From Alphaproteobacteria bacterium (lineage in GTDB: Bacteria > Pseudomonadota > Alphaproteobacteria > UBA8366), in assembly GCA_028281325.1 (NCBI GenBank), contig JANQKC010000009.1:248001-312000 (forward strand): 64,000 bases of DNA, read 5' to 3'. Under the pieces are notes generated by a model. That model was not told the origin of the DNA, made no database searches, and saw nothing but the letters and a program-made list of their open reading frames with translations. Within the stretch, counting starts at the first letter, position 1, and every line of letters starts with the position of its first letter. The position numbers were made by a program, and so were the translations under genes. Below, one piece after another: positions 49,751 through 59,603 of this stretch.

Positions 49751-51853
49751 CTATGCGATGGATAAGTTGCCCGAGGCGGCATCGAGCAACGCCTTCGGAA
49801 GATTGATTTCGACGCTTGTGCCAACGCCGACGGTGCTGTCGATCGACAACGTGCCGCCATGCATCTTGACGAAGGAATCGGTAATCGCGAGCCCCAATCC
49901 AGTGCCCTCATGGGTTAGGTAAGCTTGGTCCGAACGGCCTTGCACGAAGGCCTCGGTCAAATAGCTGATTTCGGTTTCGGGAATCCCGATCCCGGTGTCG
50001 GATACGGTGAACCGCAAATCCGCGCCATCCGCCGCCGCCACGACCCGCACCTCGCCGCCCTGTTCGGTATATTTCAGCGAATTCGAGAGCAGATTCAACA
50101 GCACCTGCTTGATCGCCCGCTCGTCGGCGAAGACCGGCAGAAGGTCTTCGGGAATCTCCTTGATCAGCTTGATGCCCGCGCTTGCCGCCCGCTCGCGAAT
50201 GATCTGAAGGCAACTGTCCACGACATCGGCCAACAGAAAGGACGACCGCGATAACGTGAATCGGCCGGCTTCGATCTTCGATAGATCGAGGACGTCGTTC
50301 ACCAGTTCGAGCAGGTGCTGGCCGCTATTATGAATTGCGGCCGCGTATTCCACATACTTCTCGGAGCCCAGCGGACCGAGTATCTGCTGGTGCATCGAGT
50401 CGGAGAATCCGAGGATGGCGTTGAGCGGCGTGCGGATTTCATGGCTCATATTGGCGAGGAACTCGGATTTCGCGCGGCTCGCCTCTTCGGCGCGCTCGCT
50501 CTGCAAACGCAGCTGCGCCTCGCTTTCGCGCAGCGCCATTTCGGTGCGAACCTTGTCGGTGATATTCGTTCCGGTGCCTCGATACCCCTTGAACTGTCCC
50601 GTCTCGTCGAAGACCGGCTTGCCGCTGATCGAAAGATAATGATATCCGCCGTTGCCGTCCGGCCGCGGATGGCGGAAATCCTGGAACGGCTGATGCGCCT
50701 CCAGCGTGGCGATGTGGTTCTCCCAATCGGTGACGGTCGTCGTGCCGCCCAGCACCGTATCGTTTTTTGCCAGAAGCTCGCGCCGTGTCTGGCCCAGCAA
50801 ATGCTCCGGACGCACGCCGCTGGCTTCATAGAACCGCTCGGAGAAGTAGCTGAATCGCAGGTTCTCATCCATTTCCCAAAACCAGTCGGTCGCCGCTTCC
50901 GCGAAGTCCCGGAACCGTTTCTCGCTTTTCGCCAGCGCCTCCTCGGTTTCCTTTTGCGTGGAAATATCGATCAAGTATCCACTGAGCACGCACGGACCAT
51001 CTCCATCTCGATGGACCGTCACGATATCGCGCACCCACACGATGCGGCCGTCTTTCGCGATCATGCGGTATTCGAAATCATGGTCCTGTGACTGCGCGGT
51101 CAATGCCTTGCAGTAGTCCACGGCCCACTCGCGGTCCTTTGCATACACCGTGTCGGCCCAAAACCCGGCGGCGTACCATGCGTCCTGCGGATATCCGAAC
51201 AGCTTCTCGACCTGCGGCGAGACATAGGTGAAACGCCAGTCGGCAATGTCCATTTCCCACGCGATGACGTCGGTCGTCGATACGAGCCGGCGGCTGCGTT
51301 CCTCGCTCTTGTTCAGTTGTTCGCGCAGATGCTCTCGGTCCTGATCCGCGCCGACCCGTTGGCACACCAAGCGGAAGAAGGCGCGAAGGACCTCGTCCGA
51401 CTCCCGCGGCCGGCTATCGCACACGAAAGCGTGCCCAAGCGGCTTGCCGCTCCCGTCGAACAATAACTGCGCGTAATAAAAGCCTGCGTCGATGCCGGCG
51501 ACCGCCGGATCGGCGGGAAACTGTTTGGCGAGGTTGCCCGTTACCTCGCAGTGACCGTCCGCCCCTGTTCGGTACAACGCCACGCAGGCGGAATCCTCGA
51601 CCGCGAACCGAACAAGCGGTTGATCGGCGCCGTTCACCGTATAAGCAGCCAACTCGGCGGATTTGCCATCGGGCAACCGCAACGCGATCCCGGCGCCGCG
51701 ACACTGCGACCCTGTGGCCAATGCCTTCACCGCCGCTTCGAAGAACGATGTCCCCGACCGGTTTTCGGCCGATAGCAAGGTGATCGCCAGATCAACTGAG
51801 CGATAGTCCATTAGAAAATCTCGAACGATTCGATCGGCATAACGCACCCTCAA
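49751..51853 (-). CDS. GAF/PAS sensor histidine kinase
   Basis: Cytoplasmic hybrid-free kinase of 700 residues without membrane segments. Order: N-terminal GAF-like domain (about 25-185, GIALRLPDGKSAELAAY and YYAQLLFDGSGKPLGHAF), PAS 1 (about 200-310, RFTYVSPQVEKLFGYP; its PAC end VLSGYLIDIS), PAS 2 (about 320-440, DENLRFSYFSERFYEASG; YRGTGTNITDK), dimerisation domain with the phospho-His in FLANMSHEIRTPLNAILGF, and an HATPase with LLNLLSNSLKYTEQGG, DTGIGIP and GTGLGLAI. Start codon is uncertain (non-ATG at 51853; ATG at 51811 in frame). Divergent from a receiver-only gene, its plausible partner. Confidence 0.92.
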   Translation of the reverse strand: MRVRYADRIVRDFLMDYRSVDLAITLLSAENRSGTSFFEAAVKALATGSQCRGAGIALRLPDGKSAELAAYTVNGADQPLVRFAVEDSACVALYRTGADGHCEVTGNLAKQFPADPAVAGIDAGFYYAQLLFDGSGKPLGHAFVCDSRPRESDEVLRAFFRLVCQRVGADQDREHLREQLNKSEERSRRLVSTTDVIAWEMDIADWRFTYVSPQVEKLFGYPQDAWYAAGFWADTVYAKDREWAVDYCKALTAQSQDHDFEYRMIAKDGRIVWVRDIVTVHRDGDGPCVLSGYLIDISTQKETEEALAKSEKRFRDFAEAATDWFWEMDENLRFSYFSERFYEASGVRPEHLLGQTRRELLAKNDTVLGGTTTVTDWENHIATLEAHQPFQDFRHPRPDGNGGYHYLSISGKPVFDETGQFKGYRGTGTNITDKVRTEMALRESEAQLRLQSERAEEASRAKSEFLANMSHEIRTPLNAILGFSDSMHQQILGPLGSEKYVEYAAAIHNSGQHLLELVNDVLDLSKIEAGRFTLSRSSFLLADVVDSCLQIIRERAASAGIKLIKEIPEDLLPVFADERAIKQVLLNLLSNSLKYTEQGGEVRVVAAADGADLRFTVSDTGIGIPETEISYLTEAFVQGRSDQAYLTHEGTGLGLAITDSFVKMHGGTLSIDSTVGVGTSVEINLPKALLDAASGNLSIA

Positions 51854-52142
51854 CGTACGGTAGATATGTTGAGAACCCCTTAACCCGACCGGCTCACGGC
51901 ACCTCCCGCCATTTGAGCCGAAGGAACACGCTCAAAACGTGTCCTTTGCGAGTTCAACACCGTCATAAGTAGGGGAAAATCATCGCGACATGCGCAGAAA
52001 TTGCTGAAACCATTGCAAATCTTGCGGGCCTCGGGCTACATACTGATGAAGAGACCGACAACTTGGCCGTCCGTTTCGTTCTTGAGAGCATGCGGCTGGT
52101 TACCGGCAATTTCGGACCCGCAAATCAGCCGAAAATCAAACT

Positions 52143-52646
52143 ATGGCGCTTAATTTTTCCCAACTTCGCGTTCTCGTTGTCGACGATAACGAATTCATGC
52201 ATGAAATCCTGCGCGAACTCTTGCGTGCACTCGATTTTTCATCGGACAAACTAAAATTCACGACGGATGGCGAACAGGCACTCGAGATCCTGCAGCATTT
52301 TCCGATAGATTTGGTTGTGTGCGACCTCAACATGAACCCCATGAACGGCAAGGAATTCACGAGCCGCGTTCGACAGGACAAGAACAGCCCCAACCCCTTC
52401 ATTCCGATCGTGATCTGCACCGGCCATGCCGAGGCCAATCATATCCTCGATGCGCGGGATTGCGGCGCGAACGAAATCCTGCGCAAACCCGTAAGCGCGC
52501 AATCGATCTATAACCGGGTCCGCGCAATCATCGAATCGCCGCGCCCTTACGTGCACGCGGCGAACTTCGTCGGTCCCGACCGCCGTCGACAGAATATCCC
52601 GTTTCCTGGCGTCGACCGGCGTGTGTCCACCGCCGTCATCGGATGA
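52143..52646 (+). CDS. stand-alone response regulator receiver protein
   Basis: CheY-like receiver of 167 residues. Acidic pair D14-D15, phospho-acceptor D61 (VVCDLNM), T93 (VICTGHAE) and K115 (LRKPVSA) are all present. After the receiver a basic tail FVGPDRRRQNIPFPGVDRR ends the protein; no output domain exists. This receiver plus GPDRR tail is frequent in alphaproteobacteria. It lies 290 bases from the divergent histidine kinase gene. No strong ribosome binding site is seen. Confidence 0.9.
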   Translation: MALNFSQLRVLVVDDNEFMHEILRELLRALDFSSDKLKFTTDGEQALEILQHFPIDLVVCDLNMNPMNGKEFTSRVRQDKNSPNPFIPIVICTGHAEANHILDARDCGANEILRKPVSAQSIYNRVRAIIESPRPYVHAANFVGPDRRRQNIPFPGVDRRVSTAVIG

Positions 52647-52788
52647 AGCAGCATAGCCGGCTCGTAGACGGCGACGGGTCTCACAACCGAGTAAACGGAA
52701 AGTCCGCCTTAACACGATGTTAAGGCGCTGATCGATATCGTCATCCCACTCGATTGGCCTTTTTGAACCGGCAGCGGCGGGCACGCGG

Positions 52789-53322
52789 ATGAGAACGGAA
52801 CCTCTGGATCAGCGAATCATCGCGGATGATTGCCAAAACCGACGTATCGCAAGATACGGCGCTTTCATGGCGTTCGTGTTCTCACTCATGCTCCAGGCCT
52901 GTGGCGGCGGCGAGACGCATCGGCCCGCTGTTTCCGCCCCCGGCAAAGACTATGCAAGCAGGCCGCCAGTCCAACGGTCTCTCCCTCCCGCCTATCCGCG
53001 ACAACAACGTGGCGATCTATACGACATTATCGGGACGGCCTCCTGGTACGGCGGCAAATTTCACGGCCGGCGAACCGCCAACGGCGAAGTCTACGATAAG
53101 AATCAACTCACCGCAGCGCACCCGACGCTGCCCTTCGACACGTGGGTCGACGTCACAAATCTTCGCAACGGCCGAACCATCACGCTGCGGATCAACGATC
53201 GGGGGCCATTCATCAAAGGCCGCGTCATCGACGTCTCACAGCATGCCGCGCAGCAATTGGGCTTCGTGAACGACGGCATCACCCGGGTCGGTATCCGAAT
53301 CCGCCGCCCCGGTCGCGGTTAG
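52789..53322 (+). CDS. rlpA: RlpA-type septal/peptidoglycan protein (lipoprotein)
   Basis: Double-psi beta-barrel protein related to RlpA, a lytic transglycosylase acting on peptidoglycan. A signal anchor ends in the lipobox LMLQAC (Cys near residue 38 from 52789, or 12 if the ATG at 52867 is used; the first start gives the better signal length). The barrel reads GTASWYGGKFHGRRTANGEVYDKNQLTAAHPTLPF in pieces, then RNGRTITLRINDRGPFIKGRVIDVS, containing the catalytic-type Asp and the His. There is no SPOR domain at the C-terminus, unlike E. coli RlpA; 177 residues in all. Confidence 0.9.
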   Translation: MRTEPLDQRIIADDCQNRRIARYGAFMAFVFSLMLQACGGGETHRPAVSAPGKDYASRPPVQRSLPPAYPRQQRGDLYDIIGTASWYGGKFHGRRTANGEVYDKNQLTAAHPTLPFDTWVDVTNLRNGRTITLRINDRGPFIKGRVIDVSQHAAQQLGFVNDGITRVGIRIRRPGRG

Positions 53323-53335
53323 ATACACGGCTCCC

Positions 53336-53914
53336 CTACGCTCGATTGCGAACGCGCTTGGGACACGGCCGTTGAATCTTGGCGTCCGGATCGAATTCCG
53401 ACCTGTCGATATACGCAAGCGTCTTGCCATAGATATGGAGCGATAAGGATGTCTTTTCGCCATCGTTCCGAACACTGTGTATGTCGTCCGGCAAGAAAGC
53501 GATGACCTCACCGGGACCGACCGAAACCTCGTTGTGGACGGCAAGCTCCGCATAGCCGGTCTTGGCGCCGTCATCCTGCCGCAGCCAGTTCACGTTGACC
53601 TCATCGCCATCGAGGCCGACCACGACGCCCCACGTCTGATGATCGTGCGGCGCCACGCCCCGGCCGGGAAGCCAGGCAATCGCCTCGATCAATAGCGTAT
53701 GATCCGCTTCCTCATGCAATACGGTGATGCCGAAACCTTGGTCCGAGTCACAATCGTAGAAGGCCTCCCGAATCCAACCGGGTGACGTCGCGATCCGTTT
53801 GGCCAAGGGAATGACCCGTTGAATGATCTTCTTGTCATCGTCGGTTTCGGCGACAATGGCGCGCACATCGTCGACGAAGGTCGCGACGGCGTATTCGGCT
53901 TCGGCGATGGTCAC
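53336..53914 (-). CDS. cupin protein of the cysteine dioxygenase type
   Basis: Protein of 192 residues with a CDO-like cupin: WLPGRGVAPHDHQTWGVVVGLDGDEVN, in which PHDH gives two metal His, and DDIHSVRN the third. Upstream is a helical segment (IIQRVIPLAKRIATSPGWI) as in CDO and 3-mercaptopropionate dioxygenases. The GTG start at 53914 has GGGAGA ten bases upstream and is preferred to a TTG at 53923. It should be a non-haem iron thiol dioxygenase, substrate not determined. Confidence 0.8.
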   Translation of the reverse strand: MTIAEAEYAVATFVDDVRAIVAETDDDKKIIQRVIPLAKRIATSPGWIREAFYDCDSDQGFGITVLHEEADHTLLIEAIAWLPGRGVAPHDHQTWGVVVGLDGDEVNVNWLRQDDGAKTGYAELAVHNEVSVGPGEVIAFLPDDIHSVRNDGEKTSLSLHIYGKTLAYIDRSEFDPDAKIQRPCPKRVRNRA

Positions 53915-53957
53915 GGCGTTCAATCTCCCTGTTGCGGACCGGGCATGACTTTATTCG

Positions 53958-54386
53958 TTAACGATTTTGTTGCGTCTCGCTATCGCTGACAAGCGCCGAC
54001 GGCTCCGGTTTTCCGAAATTGTTCAATCGGCCGTAGTAGCCGCCCGACCGTTGGCGCCAATCCACCGCATTGCCGGACAACACCATGATACGCCCCAGGT
54101 CGACAGCGCCCAGGAAACACTGCGCCATGATATGGCCGCCGGCGCGTTCGCCATGGTCCTCGCAACGGACCTCATGATGGGAGATCACGGTGCGCAAATA
54201 GCTCTTGGCCGCGCTGCCCGCGCGTGTGGCCATCTCCGGCGCATCGATTCCCCAAAGACGGACCGGTTTGCCGGCAACGACGATCGAATCGCCGTCGATG
54301 ATGATCGGACGCCCCTCCAGCGTCTCCGCCTGCACTGTCGCCCAAGGCAGACATACCGCAAGCAGAATCCCTAACCCCCGTATCAT
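53958..54386 (-). CDS. secreted SNase-like thermonuclease-family protein
   Basis: Exported protein of 142 residues with a signal peptide (MIRGLGILLAVCLPWATVQA). The staphylococcal-nuclease fold is seen as IIIDGDSIVVAGKPVRLWGIDAPE, giving the metal Asp residues, Arg and Glu of the active site; further RAGGHIMAQCFLGAVDLGRIMVLSGNAVDW completes the barrel. It is shorter than typical family members and the second active-site Arg region (usually D-R-Y-G-R) reads GERAGGH, so activity is uncertain. Confidence 0.8.
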   Translation of the reverse strand: MIRGLGILLAVCLPWATVQAETLEGRPIIIDGDSIVVAGKPVRLWGIDAPEMATRAGSAAKSYLRTVISHHEVRCEDHGERAGGHIMAQCFLGAVDLGRIMVLSGNAVDWRQRSGGYYGRLNNFGKPEPSALVSDSETQQNR

Positions 54387-54491
54387 GTCGGAATGCTATG
54401 CAATTCATCCAATCAAGTCATTGTTCTTGTTTGTAACTTTTAGAAAAATGCCGGCGAAATACGAGCTAGTTACGGCTGCTACCCACGGGTG

Positions 54492-55853
54492 CTATGCACA
54501 AAGCGCGGTCAGCGCCTGCACGTCGTCCAGGGTATCGAGTTTCCAAATCAAGTCGCAAAGCGCGCTGGCACGGTCAGCGCCGATGACCGGCGATGCATTG
54601 GCCAGGAACTTCGCCTCGATCGCCGCGTCCGTCATCGGGTTCTCCACCGTTCCAATCGCGTGCTCGACGAAGGTTTCGTGCGAGTCGCCAGACGTCGTGA
54701 TGACCGTCGCGCGGGCCTGATCCTTCTGCAGCGTCTCGTCGGTCACCACGCTGACCTTGCGCCGCAGCGCGATCGCATCCTCCGACGTCGCCCTGGAATC
54801 GCTGAATTGCGCGATTCCGGCGGCGCGGTCGATGAAGGAGACCGCGGCGGTGTGCTTCAGACTGAACTTGGACTTCAGGCCCGTCCGCGGCTCCTCGACG
54901 CCGGTAATCGTCACGGCGTGCGGATGCACATACAATTCGACCGACGCCACGTCGCCGGCATCGACGCCCGACGTTGTACCCAATTCCACCATCGCATCGA
55001 TCGTCGGATGCAAGACGATACCGCAGGCATAGGGTTTATGGCCGTTACGCGTGATTTCCCACCTTTCTCCCAACCCCTCGAGAATGCGGTCCTGATCGGT
55101 TTCCGTGCTGTAGATTCGGCAGAAACCTCTCTTGCCTTCAAGGATCTCCCCACTGCTGTCGAAATCGCGTTCCGCCAACAACGCGGCCAAGACGCCGTTA
55201 TGGCCGGCCTTGCCCGCATGAAAAGACTTGCACATGGTGCCGCGGTTTTGCTGCATGCCGGCCGCCTGCGTGGTCGCGATTCCCAGGGCGTGGACCGTGC
55301 GTTGCGGGGTCAGGCCCAACAGCCGCGCCGACGCGGCGCCGGCCGCGATGGAACCGAGCGTCCCGGTCAAGTGCCAGCCGCCATTGTGATGTCCCGGCGC
55401 CGCTTGCCCCGCGCGGACGCCCGCCTCGAATCCCGCGGCATAGGCCGCGATCAGCGTCGCGCCATCGACCGCCTGACGATCCGCCAACGCAAACAACGCC
55501 GACAGGATCGGCGAACTGGCATGAAGGACGACGCCACCCATGTGCGTATCGTCGAAATCCAGCATATGACCCATCTGTCCGTTGGCGATCGGCGCGTCGA
55601 GGACGCCGAGCTTCATGGAACGGCCGAAAACCGTGGCCTGCGGCTTGCCGCTGACTTCCTCAAGCACGGACAGCAGTTTGGTGATGGTCGGATGATCGCT
55701 ACCGGATAGGGCGCAGCCGATCCAGTCGAGAACGCCCCGGCGGGCTGCCCGCACCGCATCATCCGGCAAATCCTCCAACCGGAGGCGCGACAGGAAAGCG
55801 CATAAATCCGCAGTGATACACAGATCGAGATCGGCGGCACCATAGTCGGCCAT
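54492..55853 (-). CDS. MmgE/PrpD family protein
   Basis: Member of the 2-methylcitrate dehydratase/iminodisuccinate epimerase superfamily, 453 residues. Motifs: ARRGVLDWIGCALSGSDHPT, GQMGHMLDFDDTHMGGVVLHASSPILSALFALAD (in pieces; the conserved DDTH), AGVRAGQAAPGHHNGGWHLTGTLG and GKAGHNGVLAALLAERDF. GAGGACATAAC precedes the ATG. It is divergent from a GMC oxidoreductase, and the substrate is unknown. Confidence 0.88.
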   Translation of the reverse strand: MADYGAADLDLCITADLCAFLSRLRLEDLPDDAVRAARRGVLDWIGCALSGSDHPTITKLLSVLEEVSGKPQATVFGRSMKLGVLDAPIANGQMGHMLDFDDTHMGGVVLHASSPILSALFALADRQAVDGATLIAAYAAGFEAGVRAGQAAPGHHNGGWHLTGTLGSIAAGAASARLLGLTPQRTVHALGIATTQAAGMQQNRGTMCKSFHAGKAGHNGVLAALLAERDFDSSGEILEGKRGFCRIYSTETDQDRILEGLGERWEITRNGHKPYACGIVLHPTIDAMVELGTTSGVDAGDVASVELYVHPHAVTITGVEEPRTGLKSKFSLKHTAAVSFIDRAAGIAQFSDSRATSEDAIALRRKVSVVTDETLQKDQARATVITTSGDSHETFVEHAIGTVENPMTDAAIEAKFLANASPVIGADRASALCDLIWKLDTLDDVQALTALCA

Positions 55854-55979
55854 TGTTATGTCCTCTTATTGTTCGCGACTGGTGAGGAGGAAACTATACA
55901 TCGGCCACCGCCACTGCGCACCGGCAACTATCCGACGCCGCCGCACCTGTCCTAGAATGCGCGGCCTAGGAGAGCGAGC

Positions 55980-57587
55980 ATGCGGACTGTCGGAACATTC
56001 GATTACATCGTCGTCGGCGCCGGATCGGCGGGGTGCGTCCTGGCCAACCGGCTAAGCGAAAATCCCGATACGTCGGTGCTGCTGTTGGAGGCGGGCGGCA
56101 ACGACAATTACATCTGGATCCATATCCCGGTCGGCTATCTCTACTGCATGGGGAATCCGCGGACCGATTGGGGATTCGAGACCGAGGCGGAATCGGGGTT
56201 GAACGGGCGGTCCCTCGCCTATCCGCGCGGCAAGGTGCTGGGCGGCTGTTCCTCGATCAACGGCATGATCTACATGCGCGGCCAATCGCTCGACTACGAT
56301 CAATGGCGGCAATTGGGCAATGTCGGCTGGGGCTGGGACGACGTCCTGCCTTACTTCAAGAAGAGCGAGGACCATTATGCCGGCGCCGACGCCATTCACG
56401 GCAGCGGCGGCGAATGGCGTGTCGAGGAACAGCGGCTGTCCTGGGAAATCCTGGATGCCTTCCGCGAGGCCTGCGCCCTGGAGGGCATCCCGAAGATTCG
56501 CGACTTCAACGGCGGCGACAATTTCGGCTGCGCCTACTTCCAGGTCAATCAGCGACGCGGCTGGCGCTGGAATACGGCGAAGGGATTCCTGAAGCCCGCG
56601 CGCAAACGGCCCAACCTCGACGTCATGACCCATGCCCAGGCGAACCGGCTGCTGCTGGATGGAAATCGCGCGACCGGCATTCGCTTCGACCGCCGGGGCG
56701 CCGCGTGCGAAGCCCATGCGCGGCGCGAGGTCATCCTCGCCGCCGGCGCGATCGGATCGCCGCAGCTGTTGCAGCTTTCTGGGATCGGGCCGGGAAAGAT
56801 CATCGCGGCGCAGGGGATCGACACGGTCCACGACCTACCCGGTGTCGGGGAGAACCTGCAGGACCATCTGCAAATCCGCTGTGCCTACAAGGTCCACGGC
56901 GTCCGCACACTGAACGAGCGTGCGAACAGCTTCACGGGCAAGATCGGCATTGCGATGGAGTATCTGCTGAACCGGTCGGGCCCGATGTCGATGGCGCCGA
57001 GCCAGCTTGGCGCCTTCGCGAAGTCCGACCCGGCACTGGAAATGCCGGATCTGGAATACCACGTCCAGCCGCTGACGCTGGAGAAGTTCGGCGATCCGCT
57101 GCACCCCTTCCCCGCCTTTACCGCCAGCGTCTGCAATCTACGGCCGGAAAGCCGGGGTACCGTACACCTGAAGTCCCCCGACCCACGGGCGCAACCGGCG
57201 ATCCAGCCGAACTACCTGTCCGCGGAGCATGACCGCCGCACCGCCGCGGCAGCGGTCCGCCTGACCCGGCGCATCGTCGCGCAGGCGCCTCTGGCGAAAT
57301 TCAGCCCTGTAGAATTCAAACCGGGCCCGGGTTACGAGACCGATGACGATCTCGCCCGGGGCGCCGGCGACATCTCCACGACGATCTTCCACCCGGTCGG
57401 CACGGCAAAAATGGGCCAGGACGCCATGGCCGTCGTCGACAACCGGCTGCGTGTTCGCGGCATGGACCGTTTGCGCGTGGTCGACGCCTCGGTCATGCCG
57501 ACCATCACGTCCGGCAACACCAACGCCCCCGTTATCATGATCGCGGAGAAAGCGTCGGAGATGATCAAACAGGACGCCGCAGCCTAA
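55980..57587 (+). CDS. GMC family FAD-dependent oxidoreductase (choline-dehydrogenase-like)
   Basis: Flavoprotein alcohol dehydrogenase of 535 residues. FAD-binding start DYIVVGAGSAGCVLANRLSE and LLLEAGG; GMC signature 1 PRGKVLGGCSSINGMIYMRG in pieces; signature 2 AAGAIGSPQLLQLSGIGP; C-terminal STTIFHPVGTAKMG with the catalytic His and NTNAPVIMIAEKASEMI. GGAGAGCGAGC precedes the ATG. Divergent from the MmgE/PrpD gene. It acts on an unknown primary alcohol. Confidence 0.93.
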   Translation: MRTVGTFDYIVVGAGSAGCVLANRLSENPDTSVLLLEAGGNDNYIWIHIPVGYLYCMGNPRTDWGFETEAESGLNGRSLAYPRGKVLGGCSSINGMIYMRGQSLDYDQWRQLGNVGWGWDDVLPYFKKSEDHYAGADAIHGSGGEWRVEEQRLSWEILDAFREACALEGIPKIRDFNGGDNFGCAYFQVNQRRGWRWNTAKGFLKPARKRPNLDVMTHAQANRLLLDGNRATGIRFDRRGAACEAHARREVILAAGAIGSPQLLQLSGIGPGKIIAAQGIDTVHDLPGVGENLQDHLQIRCAYKVHGVRTLNERANSFTGKIGIAMEYLLNRSGPMSMAPSQLGAFAKSDPALEMPDLEYHVQPLTLEKFGDPLHPFPAFTASVCNLRPESRGTVHLKSPDPRAQPAIQPNYLSAEHDRRTAAAAVRLTRRIVAQAPLAKFSPVEFKPGPGYETDDDLARGAGDISTTIFHPVGTAKMGQDAMAVVDNRLRVRGMDRLRVVDASVMPTITSGNTNAPVIMIAEKASEMIKQDAAA

Positions 57588-57679
57588 CCTCGTGTTCGGC
57601 CCGACTTCGCCCAAGCGCCATTGCGCAACGTTCCCGCAGCCGATGCTCAGGCGGACGCGCAAGGACTTGCGGCTCCGTG

Positions 57680-58903
57680 TCAGTCGGACCGCGGAAGAAT
57701 CACTTCCTCGCCGACGGCGAGGCCGGTTACCGCGACATAATCGGAATCCCGAACCCCGAGCGTCACCGGTGTCCGCGCAGGCCAAAACCGTCCCGGCCGG
57801 TCGACGAACGCGCGGCCGTCCTCGATGTATACCGCGGCGCGCGGCACCGCCGCCGCGGCGGAAACCGCCGGCAATTCGATGACCGCCTCCAGGCGCTGAT
57901 CCAACAGCAACGGGCGTTGTACAGCGTCCTTCTCGATGCCGCACCACACGGGCCGTACCTGGCTGGCGGCGCGCAGCCGGGCGTCTTCCACGCCGATCTT
58001 TCGGCTTTGCAGGCGCTGCCCGACCCGCGACAGCGTGCAATGCCCCACCGCAGCACGATCCTCGCTATCCCGCAACCGCACGGCTAACCCGACCTGGAGC
58101 AGATCGGCGTCCATTTGCTCAACCTCCACGCGGATCTCCAATGCGCCCAGATCGGCGATTTCGAGTATCGGCGTCTGGGTGGCGTCCGGAAACACGATGT
58201 CCCCGGGGTTGCCGCGCCGTGCGACAACGGTCCCGGCCGTCGGTGCGACCAATCGGGTATGCATGTATTGCGATTCGGCGCGCTGCAAGGTCGCCCGGGC
58301 AGCGCGGACACCTTCGTGAGCCGCCTCTATTTCGGTCTTACGGCCGCCGGCATGCGCCAGGCGCGCCTCCGCCCTTGCCTGGTCCAGCCGCGCTTCGGCG
58401 TCCCGCAGCCACAAGACCGCTTCGTCGTATGCGCTGCGCGAAACGATCCGCCGGTCAAACAGTTTCGACTTCCGCTGCCATTCCGTCCGGGCCTTGGCGA
58501 CCTCTTCTTCGACCGCCCGAACGGCGGCGTCATGCGCAGCCCGTTCTTCCGGCCGCATCCCTTCGATCACGGTGGCGAGTTCCGCCTCGGCACGGCGCAC
58601 GTCGGCTTCGGCGCGTTGCAGCTCGGCCTGCAGCGCCGGATTTTCGATGACCGCGACCAGCTTTCCCTGCTCGACAAGGTCTCCGTCCTGCACCAGGACC
58701 TGGACCAACCGGCCATCGACCAGCGAGCGCACCTTGCTGACCCCTTGCGCGGCATCGACTTTCGCCCGCGCGACGATTTCCGGATGGATTTTCCGGGCCT
58801 GAACGACGGCCATCTCTTGATTCCCGCCCTCCAGAAAAACCAGGAGAAGCGACACAACCACCAGTATCGCGGCTCCGGCAAGCCAAACCCATTTCCTACG
58901 CAT
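57680..58903 (-). CDS. periplasmic adaptor (HlyD/DevB-like membrane fusion protein)
   Basis: Membrane fusion protein of 407 residues: one N-terminal membrane helix (WVWLAGAAILVVVSLLLVF), a biotinyl-lipoyl part (KVRSLVDGRLVQVLVQDGDLVEQGKLVAVI), a coiled-coil hairpin (about 75-190, rich in Ala/Glu/Arg: ADVRRAEAELATVIEGMR), the barrel part TRLVAPTAGTVVARRGNPGD and a distal beta region. ATG at 58903 overlaps the stop of the ABC ATPase by 8 bases. Last gene of a permease-ATPase-adaptor operon like DevBCA/MacAB exporters. Confidence 0.88.
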   Translation of the reverse strand: MRRKWVWLAGAAILVVVSLLLVFLEGGNQEMAVVQARKIHPEIVARAKVDAAQGVSKVRSLVDGRLVQVLVQDGDLVEQGKLVAVIENPALQAELQRAEADVRRAEAELATVIEGMRPEERAAHDAAVRAVEEEVAKARTEWQRKSKLFDRRIVSRSAYDEAVLWLRDAEARLDQARAEARLAHAGGRKTEIEAAHEGVRAARATLQRAESQYMHTRLVAPTAGTVVARRGNPGDIVFPDATQTPILEIADLGALEIRVEVEQMDADLLQVGLAVRLRDSEDRAAVGHCTLSRVGQRLQSRKIGVEDARLRAASQVRPVWCGIEKDAVQRPLLLDQRLEAVIELPAVSAAAAVPRAAVYIEDGRAFVDRPGRFWPARTPVTLGVRDSDYVAVTGLAVGEEVILPRSD

Positions 58904-59603
58904 GTTTGTCCTCGTCGGCGGTGATCCGCCCATCTTCGATCCGCAGTATGCGGTCCGCATGCGGCTCAAGCCGCGGGTCGTGCGTCACGAGAAGAACGCC
59001 GCGTTCCGGCCCGACGGTCTGCTTGAGCAACGCCACGACCTTCTGTCCTGTCTTGGTATCGAGCGCCGCGGTCGGCTCGTCGCCGATAATCAAGGCCGGG
59101 TTTCCGGCCAAGGCCCGGGCAATCGCCACCCGCTGTTGCTGCCCGCCCGACAGCATTGCCGGCCGATGTTGAAGGCGGTCGCCAAGGCCGACGGCCTGCA
59201 AGGTTTTCTCCGCCTCGGCATAGGCATCCGCCGCAGCGACGCCTTTCAACCGCAACACCTCAGCGACATTTTCCAACGCCGTCAGGGCCGGAAACAGGTT
59301 GTAGTGCTGAAAAATAAAGCCGAGCCTATGGCGGCGAATCCCGGGCGCCTTGGCAATCGACCTGCCGGTGATGTTGGTGCCGAACAACTCGACGCGGCCC
59401 GCGCTGACATCGACCAAGCCCGCCATCATCATCAAGAGGGTCGTCTTGCCCGAGCCCGACGGCCCCATCAGCAGCGTTAACTCGTTGGCCCGGACGGACA
59501 CCGTGACGGCATCGACCACCGTATTCTGCACCGGCGGGTCGCCGTAGACCTTGGTAAGCTGGTCTGCGCGCGCCAACACCGGAAACGCCGTTTCCGTTTC
59601 CAT
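58896..59603 (-). CDS. ABC transporter ATP-binding protein (DevA/LolD-like)
   Basis: ATPase of 235 residues of the MacB/LolD/DevA type. Walker A GPSGSGKTT, Q-loop FIFQHYNLFP, signature LSGGQQQRVAIARAL, Walker B ALIIGDEPTAALD and H-loop LLVTHDPRL are all intact. The ATG at 59603 overlaps the permease stop as ATGA. The longer frame reaching 60110 is a shadow of the permease gene. Confidence 0.93.
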   Translation of the reverse strand: METETAFPVLARADQLTKVYGDPPVQNTVVDAVTVSVRANELTLLMGPSGSGKTTLLMMMAGLVDVSAGRVELFGTNITGRSIAKAPGIRRHRLGFIFQHYNLFPALTALENVAEVLRLKGVAAADAYAEAEKTLQAVGLGDRLQHRPAMLSGGQQQRVAIARALAGNPALIIGDEPTAALDTKTGQKVVALLKQTVGPERGVLLVTHDPRLEPHADRILRIEDGRITADEDKHA

